From: Ligula intestinalis
Lineage: Eukaryota > Platyhelminthes > Cestoda > Diphyllobothriidea > Diphyllobothriidae
Reading direction: 5' to 3'
Length of the DNA stretch: 64,000 bases
NCBI GenBank assembly: GCA_036362985.1
Contig: JAYGXS010000005.1
Location: 33,369,715-33,433,714 of the forward strand
In this document: one piece after another, positions 1 through 11,049 of the stretch
Position numbering within the stretch: the first letter of the stretch is position 1
How the letters are laid out: every line of letters starts with the position of its first letter
The notes under the pieces: generated by a model
What the model saw: only the letters and a program-made list of their open reading frames with translations
The model's database searches: none
Told to the model about the DNA's origin: nothing
Program-made: the position numbers and the translations under genes

Positions 1-40
1 GTTATTGAGTTGACCACGCTACCATTGCACCACAGGCTCG
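1..40 (-). repeat. tRNA-derived SINE, truncated by window edge
   Basis: Read on the minus strand this end contains TGGTGCAATGG followed by TAGCGTGGTC, which fits the RNA polymerase III A box (TRGYNNARNNG) and the start of a tRNA D-arm. The B box would lie outside the window, so this is a partial copy only. It could instead be the 5' part of a true tRNA gene. Confidence 0.4.
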
Positions 41-164
41 ATACTTTATCGGTTGAGATCGTGAATATTATGAATATGTGAACATCGCCAGTCAAGTAAT
101 GGAACAATTAAGTTCCGTGCTTGACCAAGAGCTCAGTTTAGAGCCCGCGCAGGCAGGCGCGTAG

Positions 165-335
165 CGACTAGGAGGATAGGCTGAAGTGGATTCGACAAAG
201 CAACGGGAAACCAAAGGTCCTGGGTTCGAATCTCGGGGGTTTTTGCCCTTGAGATAAGGTATGAGCAGTTGATGAGGGCTAACAAGCCCGAAATGCCCTT
301 TCCGGTTTCCTTGTGCTTTGTCTAATCCACTGCAT
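165..335 (+). repeat. tRNA-derived SINE copy 1 (5' part degraded)
   Basis: A polymerase III B box GGTTCGAATC lies at 223-232. It is followed by a tail (GATAAGG, then GAGGGCTAACAAGCCCGAA, then TTCCGGTTTCCTTG) that recurs in the copies at 3.8 and 4.1 kb. No clear A box remains. The shared non-tRNA tail identifies a SINE family rather than a functional tRNA gene. Confidence 0.55.
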
Positions 336-509
336 TCTATTCCACTGAAGCCCCCCCCCCTTTTGTTTTCATGGGGCTAGAATCCCAGCAAGGCCGCAGA
401 TTTTTTCACAGTTGGGTTAAGGGGATGCAAAAATGCAACAGGCTTCTTCTCACCTGGCACCACGATGGGGAGCGCAAAACAACTGCGGGATAACCAAGTC
501 CGACAGGAG

Positions 510-1735
510 GAGATTCTGTGGGGAGAACCCTCAAGAGGCGACACTAACTCCAAACCACACAAACAAGGTGGCACAATGCAGGTGAAATATCCAGTGCATG
601 ACCGAAAGCACATACGCGTGAGACGTTATAACAAAAAACGGCAAAATCCTTGTCAGACACTTAAAACGTCGCGAATTTCGCCTATTCACCTAGCCCCTTT
701 CGGAAAATACCCCTACCGACCAGCATATGAGTTTCTGTGTTTATAAATTTCAGCTTAAACTAGCCCTGTTAGTGCGTGTTCTAGATAAAGCTTGCGCATC
801 GAACTGTGCCTTGCTGTGAGAAAGGAGAATAATATAACCTCGACAGTTTGCCACATTTGAGCTTTGATTTTTTGTTCCGCCAACGGAGCAGAACGTGAAC
901 AAACAGGAAAGCTTTTGGAAGACTACCAGTTTTATCATTTTTAAATGGTCAGGTACGTGAAACATCTGTGATTTCGTGCCCCAAAAAGCAATACTAAGGC
1001 CTAGAGATAGTCTTTTCCTTTAGTCTTTTCCTTAGCTTGCGCATCCAAGCGTGCTTTGCTGGGGGAAAAGAGGCGAAATTTAACCTCGAATGGGTTGAAC
1101 AAACAAGATTTTCTGAATTTGAGCTTTAACCTCTCTTTTTTGCTTCGCAGCGGTCAGAAAGAAGCTTATCACAGAGTCGGCATCCTAGCGTAACTGAAAA
1201 TAATTTAAATTGGACTGCATGATAAACAGTATTGCAACCCTACTCAATGTTGGTTTGCGAGTGATTACCGGTCTTCTTCAAATTGCGGAATGTTTCTTGC
1301 ATCACTCGCCATACTGTACACTAGGGCGACATTGAGGGGCAACACCAACTCCAAACAACACATAGACAAAGATGCGCAATCCAGTTGAAAAATAGAGTGC
1401 AGGACCTGACACACACAAGAGATTTGATGGCGACGGAAGCTGACAGGATGCTTGTTAGACATTTCCAAAGCGCACATTTTGCCGATTCACCTGGCATCTC
1501 TTGTGCAACATAACTGGTCAGTGAACGCACAAGGTCTCCCACTTTCAGCGGTGATCAGCCAATTACCAATGTTAATAATTTTGCTATACTTCGCTTGCGC
1601 ACGCCAGCACGCTTTGCCAGGAGAGTAATTTAACCTCGACGGTTTTACCATAGTTAAATTTGCCGCATTTCAGCTTTGATGTTTTTTTTGTTTCGCGTAA
1701 ATCAGAGGAAGCAGGAGGTGAACCTGCAGGAAAAA
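510..1735. repeat. Degenerate tandem repeat block, unit about 800 nt
   Basis: Two diverged units lie head to tail. A stretch beginning GGCGACAC at about 533 matches one at about 1325. A segment beginning CTTGCGCA, continuing TTTAACCTCGA, then CATTTGAGCTTTGATTTTTT occurs at 791 and 1594, with an extra copy at about 1037. Spacing between equivalent sites is about 790-800 nt. No long reading frame is shared, so this looks like a non-coding repeat, possibly a satellite or a piece of a larger element. Confidence 0.6.
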
Positions 1736-1744
1736 TTTTGCTCT

Positions 1745-1989
1745 TAAATCTCCAGGGAAATTAATTTCTGTTCGCGGTATACATCAGTATATTTAAGATC
1801 TATAGGCATGGTATGGTAAGTTACCACACCAATTCATTTTTCTAAGGTCTGTCCGTTGGCAGCAAGTGCATATTTCGCAGTGGTTGACGGGTTTCAACCC
1901 AAATATACACTAACAATTTCGGGCCTTGCCTATAGACCCTAAATATACTGATGTATACCGCAAACAGAAATTAATTTCTCTGGAGATTA
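1745..1989. repeat. Foldback (hairpin) element with ~62-nt inverted repeats
   Basis: The left arm (1745-1807) and right arm (1928-1989) are near-perfect reverse complements, both containing AAATTAATTTCTG, CGGTATACATCAGTATATTTA and TCTATAGGC in the matching orientation. The spacer is about 120 nt. No coding potential is seen. The structure fits a foldback MITE or a hairpin-forming non-autonomous DNA transposon; no clear target-site duplication was recognised. Confidence 0.75.
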
Positions 1990-2387
1990 AAAAGCTGAAC
2001 TTTCAAAAACTAGTGTATCAACCAGAAAGCGGATGGGGAAAGCGGGGGACCCAATGATGAGCCGGACCCCTCGCAGCTGTGTCAAGCAGTGGCAGAGTAC
2101 CGGCGAAACACGTTTCTGGGCCTTTTAGCTAGTACCCAGGCTGTTTGTATGGTAAGCTACAACAGGAAATATTTTAGCAACCCAGAGGCTTTGACAGGGC
2201 CGCTCTTTCGCACGCTTTTCTCTGACGGTGGACTCCAGTAAGAGTTCGAAAGCTCAGACGAATAAAGACATGATAACGACGAGCGATATGTCTTCATCTG
2301 ATTAAACACGCCTGTAGTGCGACCATTCGCCCTTTCTGCAGCAAGCAGACGTGCTAGCCCATAATCACTAAGGGAACAGCTATTTTT
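1990..2387. other. Intergenic, no feature recognised
   Basis: No reading frame, RNA gene or repeat was recognised between the foldback element and the trinucleotide repeat. Confidence 0.5.
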
Positions 2388-2488
2388 GAAGAAGAAGAAG
2401 AAGAAGAAGAAGAAGAAGAAGAAGACGAAGAAGAAGAAGAAGAAGAAGAAGAAGAAGAAGAAGAAGAAGGAGGAGGAGGAGGAGGAGG
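2388..2488 (+). repeat. (GAA)n then (GGA)n microsatellite
   Basis: An almost uninterrupted GAA run of about 80 nt is followed by GGA repeats. It is a purine-only strand that could form triplex DNA. A related short AAG run lies at about 2967-2996. Confidence 0.9.
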
Positions 2489-2518
2489 TGCCTGGAAAAG
2501 AGGGAAAAAGAACAGAGA

Positions 2519-2760
2519 ATGGCCTGGTTAAGTAATGGTAAAACTACTTCAATCTCGAGTTCTATTTCCGCACATCTTGTCGATACGAATCTCCCAGTTG
2601 ATCCTAACGAAGAAATTCAGGCTGTCTACCGCACACAAACCAGCTTCTCCAAGGACCTACGCCAACGGATGCTAGCCAAGGATGAGGCAGTGGCGATCCG
2701 TTTAGCAAAACCCGTTGTCTGTTGTCAAATTCCCTTGGTATAGTTGGTTTGTCTTCCCTG
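2519..2760 (+). mobile_element. Penelope-like element fragment, 3' half of GIY-YIG nuclease
   Basis: The reading frame contains AWLSNGKTTSI, then AHLVDTNLPVDPN, then LRQRMLAKDEAVAIRLAKP. The same peptide with small changes ends the Penelope-like relic at 11.9-12.8 kb, and the nucleotide match covers about 160 nt. In that family this region is the C-terminal half of the GIY-YIG endonuclease. The conserved GIY and YIG strands, and the reverse transcriptase, are absent here, so it is a 5'-truncated, dead copy. The tail with ACATATGTTTGCC at about 2939-2952 is also shared with the 12.9 kb copy. Confidence 0.6.
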
Positions 2761-3059
2761 GCCAACTACAGACGGGAATCGCACACCGACCGACGCCAAA
2801 GAAAACAGTCAAACGCACACCACGCGTCCGAGGTACAGCACTGAAAGAACCTATCGTGAAAACGTTCTCCCTCCCCTGCGATCCGCAAACCAACGTCCTC
2901 AAAACGCCGACTGTCTTATTCTTCACGCAATTGCCGAAAACATATGTTTGCCAAATAGACCTTTTTAAGAAGAAGAAGAAGAAGAAGAATAAGAAGAACG
3001 GGTATGGAGGTTGCATGGGCACTCAGAGTAATGTGCAGACACAATGCGATTCGCTAAGT

Positions 3060-3790
3060 GAAACGATGAAGCGTTTATGGCTATAGGTTTCCCGTTCAGT
3101 GGGAAAAGGCAGTTGATCTGGTGGGAACCTGATTAGTCGATTGTGCTTTTTGAAATCAAAGGTTCTAAACAGTGTGCGAGAATCCGAAGTTGGAGTGGGA
3201 GGAGGCAGAGATTGAGGTGATTAAATGGGGGGCTGGCATAGTTAAACAAAAATAGGAATGATTACCTTCACTGTCGGGATCCAGATTGAAGTCGCCGAGG
3301 ATAACGTAATGAGACCGTTCTAAAAATATTGCACAATTTTATTAAACCATCGTCTGTCATAATGCAAAAGTTACAGTTCCCGCTTTTTCCCAAGGTGAAA
3401 TAAAGTAAAGAAATTCCATGAAGAGAATGGTGCTTCGACCTCTGTAGAGGCTGTCGAACAATATTTAAACCGAGGGAGGACTAGCTAAATACCCATAACA
3501 ACCTCTTCAAAGGCCCTGGCTAAGCAGTTAGTTTCAACGAGAAGGTTCAACGTAGGGTAGTCGCTGAAAACTTCGAAGCCGTCAGATATTACCAATAATT
3601 GCATGGATTCAGAACCAAATGTGTGGCAATGGCCAATTATTTGGACATATTTCAGAAGTAGGGGAGGCTAAGTTGACAACATTCCTGGCTCATTAGCCAA
3701 ATGACAAGGAGGGTCCCATTAAACGAAAGGTGAACGTACTTTCAACGACATTTTTATATTCCGGAACACAACCGACAAGACAACGAGTGT
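3060..3790. other. Intergenic, no feature recognised
   Basis: No coding frame, RNA gene or shared repeat was recognised. A (GT)n run of about 18 nt sits at the right end, next to the SINE. Confidence 0.5.
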
Positions 3791-3799
3791 GTGTGTGTG

Positions 3800-4060
3800 T
3801 GTGATTCAACGGTTAGCGTTTTTTGAATTACTAACACTCAAGAAACGGGGGTTCGAACCCCTGGGTGATCGCACGCCTGGTGTTGGATAAGGCTGGCTGA
3901 CGAGGGCTAATAAGCCCGAAGTGGTCCTTCCGGTTCTTGTCAATAATGTAATTCTGCTAATGATATATGCTAGCTGTTGAGCGGCTTGTGGCGGCGCTCG
4001 AGAGCGAGTCCCAGGACAAAAGGGAACGAGTGAGTTCCGGTGAGCGTCTATCTACCGTTG
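3800..4060 (+). repeat. tRNA-derived SINE copy 2
   Basis: An A-box-like TGATTCAACGG (3802-3812) is followed by a consensus B box GGTTCGAACC (3850-3859), spaced as in a tRNA gene. The tail then reads GGATAAGG, GACGAGGGCTAATAAGCCCGAAGTGGTCCTTCCGG. This is the best preserved of the copies in the window. It abuts a (GT)n run on its 5' side. Confidence 0.7.
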
Positions 4061-4094
4061 TCCATATTCTCGATTCCAACCGCTAGGAAAACAA

Positions 4095-4320
4095 GCCCGT
4101 GACTCACTGGTTAGGGCGTTAGACTTACTAATGCTTAAGGGTGAAAAAGGGAACTGGATTTAAACCGCAGATATCCACAGACCTAGAGTTGGGTAAAGCT
4201 GGTTGTCTAATGACGGCTGATAGGCCAGAAAAAGTGGTCCCGGTCGCCTTGGCCTCTGTCGTTAATCTCCTTCTGTGTGAATGACTGCGAGGCTCTAGAT
4301 CGAGCTCCAAAGCACGACTA
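4095..4320 (+). repeat. tRNA-derived SINE copy 3
   Basis: An A-box-like TGACTCACTGGTTAGGGCG begins at 4100; the B-box position (about 4156-4166) is mutated to GGATTTAAACC. The tail carries TTGGGTAAAGCTGG, ATGACGGCTGATAGGCC and AGTGGTCCCGG, matching copies 1 and 2. It lies about 30-40 nt downstream of copy 2 in the same orientation. Confidence 0.6.
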
Positions 4321-5350
4321 GCGTTGACAGTTCACTATAAAAACGCCCCGGTTAAATGAGTTCTGCCGTAAGCGTAATATGCCTGCCGGATTTCATACCT
4401 CAATTCTTACCCCGGTATTTGTTTGTCGGTAATATAGGCACTCTAGTTGGTCTTGGTTGTTCTAGTGGAGGTAGCTCGTGATGGAGGCTGTAAGAAGATA
4501 GCAGTGTTCCAGTAAGGAATAGGTGCACATGATTCAATGGTTTTCTGAAGCAAACAATATCTGTATGGGTGAGGCAAAGGTTCGAGTAAGTGCCTGTGAA
4601 CCATCTGCTAGACCCCATCTGTAGACTAGCTACACCGCGTACAGGCGCATATTTCATTTCCCGCTCAAAGCTAGTGGTGAGGGTTATCACTGACAGAATT
4701 AAGGCGTAATATGCCCGACAAAGTACGCTATCAGTCTATCCGTGTTATGACAAGGTTTGTTTTAGGTTCCAAAGCAAAAGACAGAAGTACGTCGAAAGGT
4801 CGTAGGCAAGCCATTTGTATAACTTGTTTTGCTCTAATGCTTTTTCTTGTCTATGTATTGATCAGGAAATTTCAAAAGGCAAGAGTGAAAGGTTTCGGTC
4901 AAAAACTGCTTAAAACTAAACTGCTTTGTCGGATCCACTTCTTCATATATAAAAATACTAGCGCGGAGGCCTGGCTTCGCCTTGGCTTCCTTACCGTTGT
5001 TGTCCTTTTATGAAGGAAAAAGGCAAGTGTCCTCTACAATAAAACCTTTTGAAACAATTAATACGTACGCGAGATAAGAAAACAGTAATGTAGAACGGTA
5101 TGGAAAGGCGGAGAACTGTAAGTGTGGCACCGGAAGAGAGTGACGTAAGAAAACATTAAGTGAAATTGTGGTAGATGTCAGAGGGGACAATAAGGAGGAC
5201 AAACGTAAAAGTAATAATGGGAAGGACGGAGGTAAGGTAAAACGGTAAGGGAGGAAAAAAGACCCAAATTTTGAGTGACTACGAAATTACAGTAGGGACG
5301 GTCACAAGTGGGGTATTAATAGGAACCGTAAAGAAGTGGAAGATATAACC
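4320..5350. other. Intergenic, no feature recognised
   Basis: Short reading frames are present on both strands but none resembles a known family or has a convincing splice-site context. Confidence 0.4.
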
Positions 5351-5351
5351 G

Positions 5352-6251
5352 TCAGACCAACGCTTCATGGTAAACAACATTCTTCGAAATCCCGTTAGGT
5401 GCCCAGACGTATAAATTCCGTTTTGAACCAACTCGAGATATGGCAGCATAGAGTTGGTCATCGGAAAAGCAAGATTCTTCAAGGTGAAGTCCAGCCGCCT
5501 TGAACGTTTGACCTTGAGACTCGTCGATGGACATAGCAAAGCAAACCTTCACGGGAAACTGCAGTCGCCGGAAATTGAAGGTGTTATCGGACGGGATGAT
5601 GGGAATGCGGGGAATGTACACAATTTCCCCTTTCGCACAATCGGTAATAATTGTGACCTCTATAAGGCAGCTCAGTAGACGCTGGACTGTCAACCTAGTG
5701 TCATTGCATAGCTGTGGTGCTTTCAGATTGCTCATGAGCATAATCGGCGTGCTAACTTTCAGAATCAGTTTATGGGAGTGAAAGCTAAATATTTCCTAAC
5801 TTTTCAGGAATTCGATTGGGTAATTAACGCAACCTGTGGGATCAACTGTTGCATCGTAGTATTTGTACAGTTTTTCCACACGTGGCAGGTGGGTTAGTCT
5901 CTCGTTAATAACATTGACGAATTTGTTCGTAGGGGCCGGAGTTCCGCGTTCACAGAGCCACTCAGCGTTGGAGAAATTGGTTTGGACGTTAGGAAAAACG
6001 TTTTCTCTTAGATCTTCGCCACTGCTCACAAAATTTGTAACAAAAGCAAGGGAGATCCATCCGGTTGCATCGGTTTCGATGTAACCTTCACCAATCTTCA
6101 AGATATTAGTGGAGAACTCGCCTGACTCATGGTCAGCATTGAAGTGAAATCTCATAATGGTTGTGAGTTCCAATGGCTTTAACATAGACCATAACGGTGA
6201 ATATTTCAGGCGGTACTTTACCTGATTTTCCGAGGGGGGTATCGCCTGCAA
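5352..6251 (-). pseudogene. Helitron-type (Pif1-like) helicase fragment, broken by a stop
   Basis: About 300 codons on the minus strand match the C-terminal third of the Pif1-family helicase of Helitron rolling-circle transposons. The upstream part has a characteristic NYPIEFLKS block; the downstream part contains the IPRIP block, FPVKVCFAMSI, then SQGQTFK and AISRVG, which correspond to the last helicase motifs (normally followed by a YV segment, here LYV). The two parts are in the same frame, separated by 18 codons that include one in-frame TAG (5796-5798). No Rep domain or Walker A region is found upstream, so the copy is truncated as well as interrupted. A cellular Pif1 gene is unlikely because the IPRIP and SQGQTFK context is typical of Helitrons. 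Confidence 0.8.
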
Positions 6252-6289
6252 AGACCCCCTGCTGCTTTGGTCAAAGGGGTAGTGCGTGA

Positions 6290-8100
6290 ATTGACCCTAA
6301 GGAGCCGCAACTGCTTGGGCATGCGTGTGCATGCGTGAGTGCGCACGTATGTCTGCGAGTGGAAGTAGGTCAAGTGGTAGACCGCAGGACACCTAGCGGA
6401 ACAGGCGCTTGCGAAGGCACATGATGTTGGGGCAGCGGGCTTTGGAGAAAGAAGGGGGGCAGGGGAGGAGGAATAATGGCCCACCGCCACAACTTAAGTG
6501 TTCAATCGCCGGAGGCAGCGATCGCCAGCCAATCAAAAACGGAATAGGAACCACACAAAGCTACAAGATCTCTTTTATTAATCATATATACATATTCCTG
6601 CCAGCACTTATTGACCACTCAATAACAAACAGCTGCTGCGTTCTTTCTGAGTCAAAAGAAACGTAAGCAACCCAAAGCACCCGGTCGAAATTGATCTGGT
6701 CTGGGCTTCCTTTTCGTTAAGTTGCGCACATTCGGCAAATCTTAAAACTCTAAGATTTTGGCGTTATGTGATCACCTTCTTCTTTACTTCTCCGGCAACG
6801 ACAAAAATCAAAAAACTAGAAGTTCCGCTGTCAGCGTGACTAATTTCTGACCGTAAGGGAACATCGGCGAGGGCTGAAATGTTTACATAGAAGGAGAGGG
6901 GAGGTTTAAACAAACAGTGATTGCTGATCAGTATGTTAATGTTTACATTCGGCTAACGAATATTTCAACCGGCCAATATGGCAAAATGGCCTACCTAGTG
7001 CTGAAGAACAGATTTTATGCTTAACTTGAGATCGAGCGCTGAAAAACGCTTGAGATACATTTCTGCCGAAGTATCCATAAAATGGCGCAGACATTTATTC
7101 CGTTTTCAGCTGTAGTTTGCACGTTATTTAGCCCTGCTAGAGTAAATAGTGTTCTTGCGACAAAAAATTCGGCAATATTCTCTTCTGAGTGCATAATCGT
7201 AAGGAGGGAGAGAAACTCGAGGCAATTGACAACAACGGCTCATGTTCATATGGGCATAAATTATAACTAAGTCGCCTACTTAATGCTTGCAAGTACCACG
7301 TTATCTGTCATTATTAGTGATGAGTGAGAAGGGTGACCATTCGGATCTCATTGGTTGATAAAAATAGGTGTGTGTGGAGCGTCAACTGTGACTGTGATAA
7401 TTTTCGAATTCTTTGAAAGTCAAACATAATTGAGGCTTATGGAGATTAGCATACCTGGAAGACTTTCCTTAATGGCATCTACGAATGTAGACAGGTACGA
7501 AACCTCATTGGTTGTCCTTCCAACTTGACTGTCTCGAAGACCAGCGGCTTTTAGGTGAACCGAAGCAAGCACAAGCGGCTGAGATCCGAGCTGTTAATAA
7601 GGGAAGTGGAAGAAAAAACAATTCCCGTCAGCTAGGGCCCGACTTGCACTAACCAAAACTGGGAGTTGGAAGTACGACGATAAAGGAATTTATGTTTTAC
7701 ATAACTGTACTGAGATGCCCGGCTAATTCCTGCCTTCAGCTATCTTTGTGCCTTTACTTACCTACACATGCTGTTCTATGGAACCTCCCAAGAACGCTGG
7801 AAAGACACATGAACCTTTCCAGTGACTGTATCAGGTCGCTTGATCATAATGGCGTTTGCCTCTTGGGCTATTCTTCCTGTCTCAGCGACGTTGGTATATC
7901 ATTAACAGTGTTAGATTTGAGCAACTCATAACGTACAAGTCACGCTACCAACAGACTATTAACTAAATCGTGCGCTACCATGCTCAAGACGTTGACGACC
8001 TACTGGCACATGCACGTACAACCTATGCATTCGGAATAATACACAAGTCTCCTCTGGACTATGCGTTACTTCATAATTGGCAAATGTCAGTCAGTTCATT
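6290..8100. other. Intergenic, little recognised
   Basis: No supported gene. A stretch at about 7265-7360 (CTACTTAAT, TGCAAGTA, TATCTGTC, GGTGACCATTCG) resembles 9307-9400 at roughly two thirds identity, suggesting one more old dispersed repeat. Short frames here look random. Confidence 0.4.
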
Positions 8101-8134
8101 GTCCGATCTTTAATTTGTCCCCTCGGTATGTCCC

Positions 8135-8870
8135 TTGCGAACTCTAAGGACACCACTCGGAGTTGGAGTCGCACAAAGGCCGGAGGCAACCATAAGACGT
8201 CAGATAATGAAACCCAAAGACGCACTGCCGCAGCAAGAAATATCTGGAGTCGTCTATAGGATCTGGTGCAGTTGTGTACAGAGCAACTACATGGGAGAAA
8301 CGGAAGACTTTTCAAGACATTAATGGCCAAACCACGCGCGAGTCGTGCGGGGATATGGTGCCATTTCTCTGGTCGCTGCTTACTAGACCAGACCCAGTCA
8401 TACATTCAAATTTGATGAGGTTGAAATTCTCGCGAGGGCTGAAAATCGTGAGGCGTGAATTACTTGGGTTCTGGTTCACGGACACCCGGTGTATAAACAA
8501 ATTAAACGACCTGCCCTATCCATATTCGGTGTTGAGACTTAGTTTGGCCAAAGCAAGTCGCCACTTGGGGAACGCACAGACCAACGTGCCGTCTAACGAC
8601 AGTGCTAGGGAGTCAGGTGGCAGAGTAAGCACCATGTCCATGTCCAGCACGGGTGATGAAAGTTCGGCCGGCTACCAAGCAATTAGAGCTCAAAGGGACA
8701 ATTGTCCTCGAAGGAGGAGGAGGAGTTAATTGTCATAAGTGTGCGGTAAAATCGTGACTGTATCCTAAAAACACTGCAACTCCCTGTACATTAATTACCC
8801 GTCTCTGTTAAGGTCTCTGATGAAGGATCGACGATGGATATCTGAATGTCTGGCGAACAAAATTTTTCTT
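8135..8870 (+). mobile_element. Penelope-like element relic, GIY-YIG nuclease end
   Basis: The first frame contains ISGVVYRIWCSCVQSNYMGET, a GIY-YIG endonuclease core (VYRI about ten residues before YMGET) as found at the C terminus of Penelope-like retroelements. The homology then shifts frame and continues with HSNLMRLKF, RRELLGFWFTD and INKLNDLPYPYSVLRLSLA, the C-terminal part of the domain. At least two frameshifts make it non-functional. Downstream, CTGATGAAGGATCGACGATG (8817-8836) followed by GAATGTCTGGCGAAC may belong to the element's 3' terminal repeat. The reverse transcriptase part is missing. Confidence 0.65.
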
Positions 8871-8879
8871 CCAGCCAGC

Positions 8880-9900
8880 ATATCTTCTCCCCTAAGGACA
8901 GCATTATTTCTCATGATGTCGTCTCTTTATCGGTTTCACATCGCCCGTTGTAGATAATTTCACGTCTTTCGAGCATCGCCAGTCACATACCTTCTCTTCT
9001 TGGAGATATACCTACTGATTATATACTTGCTTAAGAGCTCTTTTTGAAATCACTGACAACATCCGTATAGACCATCTCAGCGTTCTGGCTTTGAGGATCT
9101 ACAGTAAAACTATTAGCTCATTAAACGTTAACCGAAATTCAGAAGTTCGTTTCCAATTTGAAAAGATTGCTTGAGTAAGACTGTTATATTAATTTTCGTG
9201 AAGCATAATACAGTTTTTCAGGCCCTTCACGATACTGGTCTTTTATGATATTAATCTTCTCACTAATTTTCGATGTCATGTACAGCTCACGTCCATACGG
9301 GCCAAAATAAAACTAACTGGTCTACTTAATTGTTGTAAGTAGCATATCATTTGTCGTTTTATTAATAAGGGGGACGGGTGGCTATTCGAATTTAATTGCT
9401 TTCACTTTTAGATTGCTTAAAATGTGTGTGCCAGATATAGTTGATATAAAAGTGCTCGAGATGTTCTTCCGTGTACTCATTTGGTATAAAATTATGTATT
9501 CTTCAAGTTTTATGCTTAACGAAAGACGTATTTCGTCCGTTTTACGAAGTTTCCAATCTTGAGACTTATAATAACGTAAGAGCATCTTATTTGTGCATTT
9601 ATTAACGTCACTTGCAAAAGATACAGCAAGGTGCATATCCATTGCAATATTTCACGAGGACTTCTTATTAGCGGATGGAAATGCATGCCTTTGTAAACCC
9701 TGTATGTAAGGACAACAGCATGTCAACTTTAGCTTTATTCCGGAATTGTAAAAATTTCAAACTGAAATATACCCTTTCTTCAAGGAAAAAACTTGAAAGA
9801 AGGCGTAAATTATTACCAAATGACTGCAAGCAATAATGTCTTTGTGCGCGTTTGGTGTAACGCCTGTTTGCTTTTATCAGAACATCGAAGAGAAATAGAC
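8880..9900. other. Intergenic, AT-rich, no gene recognised
   Basis: AT-rich sequence with short frames on the minus strand that match nothing I know. Part of it (9307-9400) resembles 7265-7360. Confidence 0.4.
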
Positions 9901-10319
9901 AAATTCCTGCCACTTCAGTACTCATTTTTTTAGAGGGCAGTTTTTATAGACGGCAAGCATGAAATACGTTCAAAAACGAGCGTCCTGATAGGCATATGCT
10001 GCTGTAGGCGGGGAGGTAGGAGGGGAGCTGGGAGGAAAGGGGAACCAGCAACTGGGACAACTGTCACCATCACTGAATTCCTCGAAAGGAGTCCTTTCTT
10101 CTTCTGCAGTTTGCTGAGCCATTTATTGATGGCTTCCACACTCCTACTCGGAAAAAATTCACTGCAGTTTTCGTGCCAACTCATGCTGCACAATAAATTA
10201 CCTTCCTGCGGCGTCCACATCGACTAGGCGCTAAAGAAAACCTGCACCGGTAATATTCAACCGAATGCGCACTCTTTGTGTGCATCGAACACTCACTTGT
10301 TGTGATCATGTCTGACCTA

Positions 10320-11025
10320 ACCGTCCTCAATTATGTAGCGTGTGGCATCCCTCCACGTGTGACGAATGGCGGCAGCGGATCTGGAAAGCTCCACCAAGTC
10401 TCTCTTTAAGCGTTGGAAACCGAGGATAGAAGATCCAAAAACTGCTTCCATGCCTTGACGGACGGTGCCAAGCCAAGTCTTCGGTTGCCCTCCTCGTCGA
10501 CGCCTCCGGGTGGACTCCGGCGCCGATTCGAGAGCAGCATAGGTAAGCTCGTGGGGCGGACGACGGAGAACGTACCCAAACCACCGCAGTCGCCCTTCTT
10601 GAATGGCCTGAGATATCCTAGCGATACGATCTCAGTGAGTGCGGACTGTCTCATTCGAGATGAAGTTGGTATACTTCACTCGCAGGATGGTCCGCAGGCA
10701 GCGGTGGTCCAAGACCTCCAGTCTGCGCTCATCTTCAGCACGCAAAGTCTAGCATTCACATTCATAGAGGTGGACTGACCGGATGAACGCACGGTACACA
10801 AGAATCTTGGTGGCTATGAAGATGTCGCACCGGATCCATAAGCGCTTTCGAAGGTTGAGAAAACCCAGCGCGCAGAATCGATGCGGGAGATAATATCGTC
10901 CTTGTTCTGTCCATTCGGTGGCAGCCTCGCCCCGGCGTATTTGAAGCTGTCTACTTCTTCAAGTTGATGGTCATTAATCCCTAGGAATGCCTTCTCCTGG
11001 TCAGGGATATAGGCAACATCGACCT
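10320..11025 (-). mobile_element. RTE-like LINE, 5'-truncated, C-terminal end of reverse transcriptase polyprotein
   Basis: On the minus strand the frame reads IPDQEKAFLGINDHQLEEVD, then SFKYAGARLPPNGQ and KDDIISRID. After a frameshift it continues with LRWFGYVLRRPPHEL and further conserved blocks to the end of the ORF. These blocks follow the YADD catalytic box in RTE-like LINE proteins and match the longer plus-strand element at 57.8-61.2 kb (LEEVDGFKYLGAWLLPSGQ). The copy is cut off just upstream of the FKY block, so it lacks the catalytic centre and the endonuclease. Several frameshifts confirm it is dead. Confidence 0.75.
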
Positions 11026-11049
11026 GGTTTGAGCACTCACGTTTTTTCA

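Noticed and set aside
223..232. Functional tRNA genes suggested by GGTTCGAATC and GGTTCGAACC
   Set aside because: No cloverleaf with acceptor and anticodon stems can be formed; the shared tails identify SINEs.
2388..2488. CRISPR-like or coding repeat
   Set aside because: It is a simple trinucleotide microsatellite with no spacers.
5352..6251. Functional host Pif1 helicase gene
   Set aside because: It has an in-frame TAG, lacks the ATP-binding motifs and shows Helitron-specific blocks.
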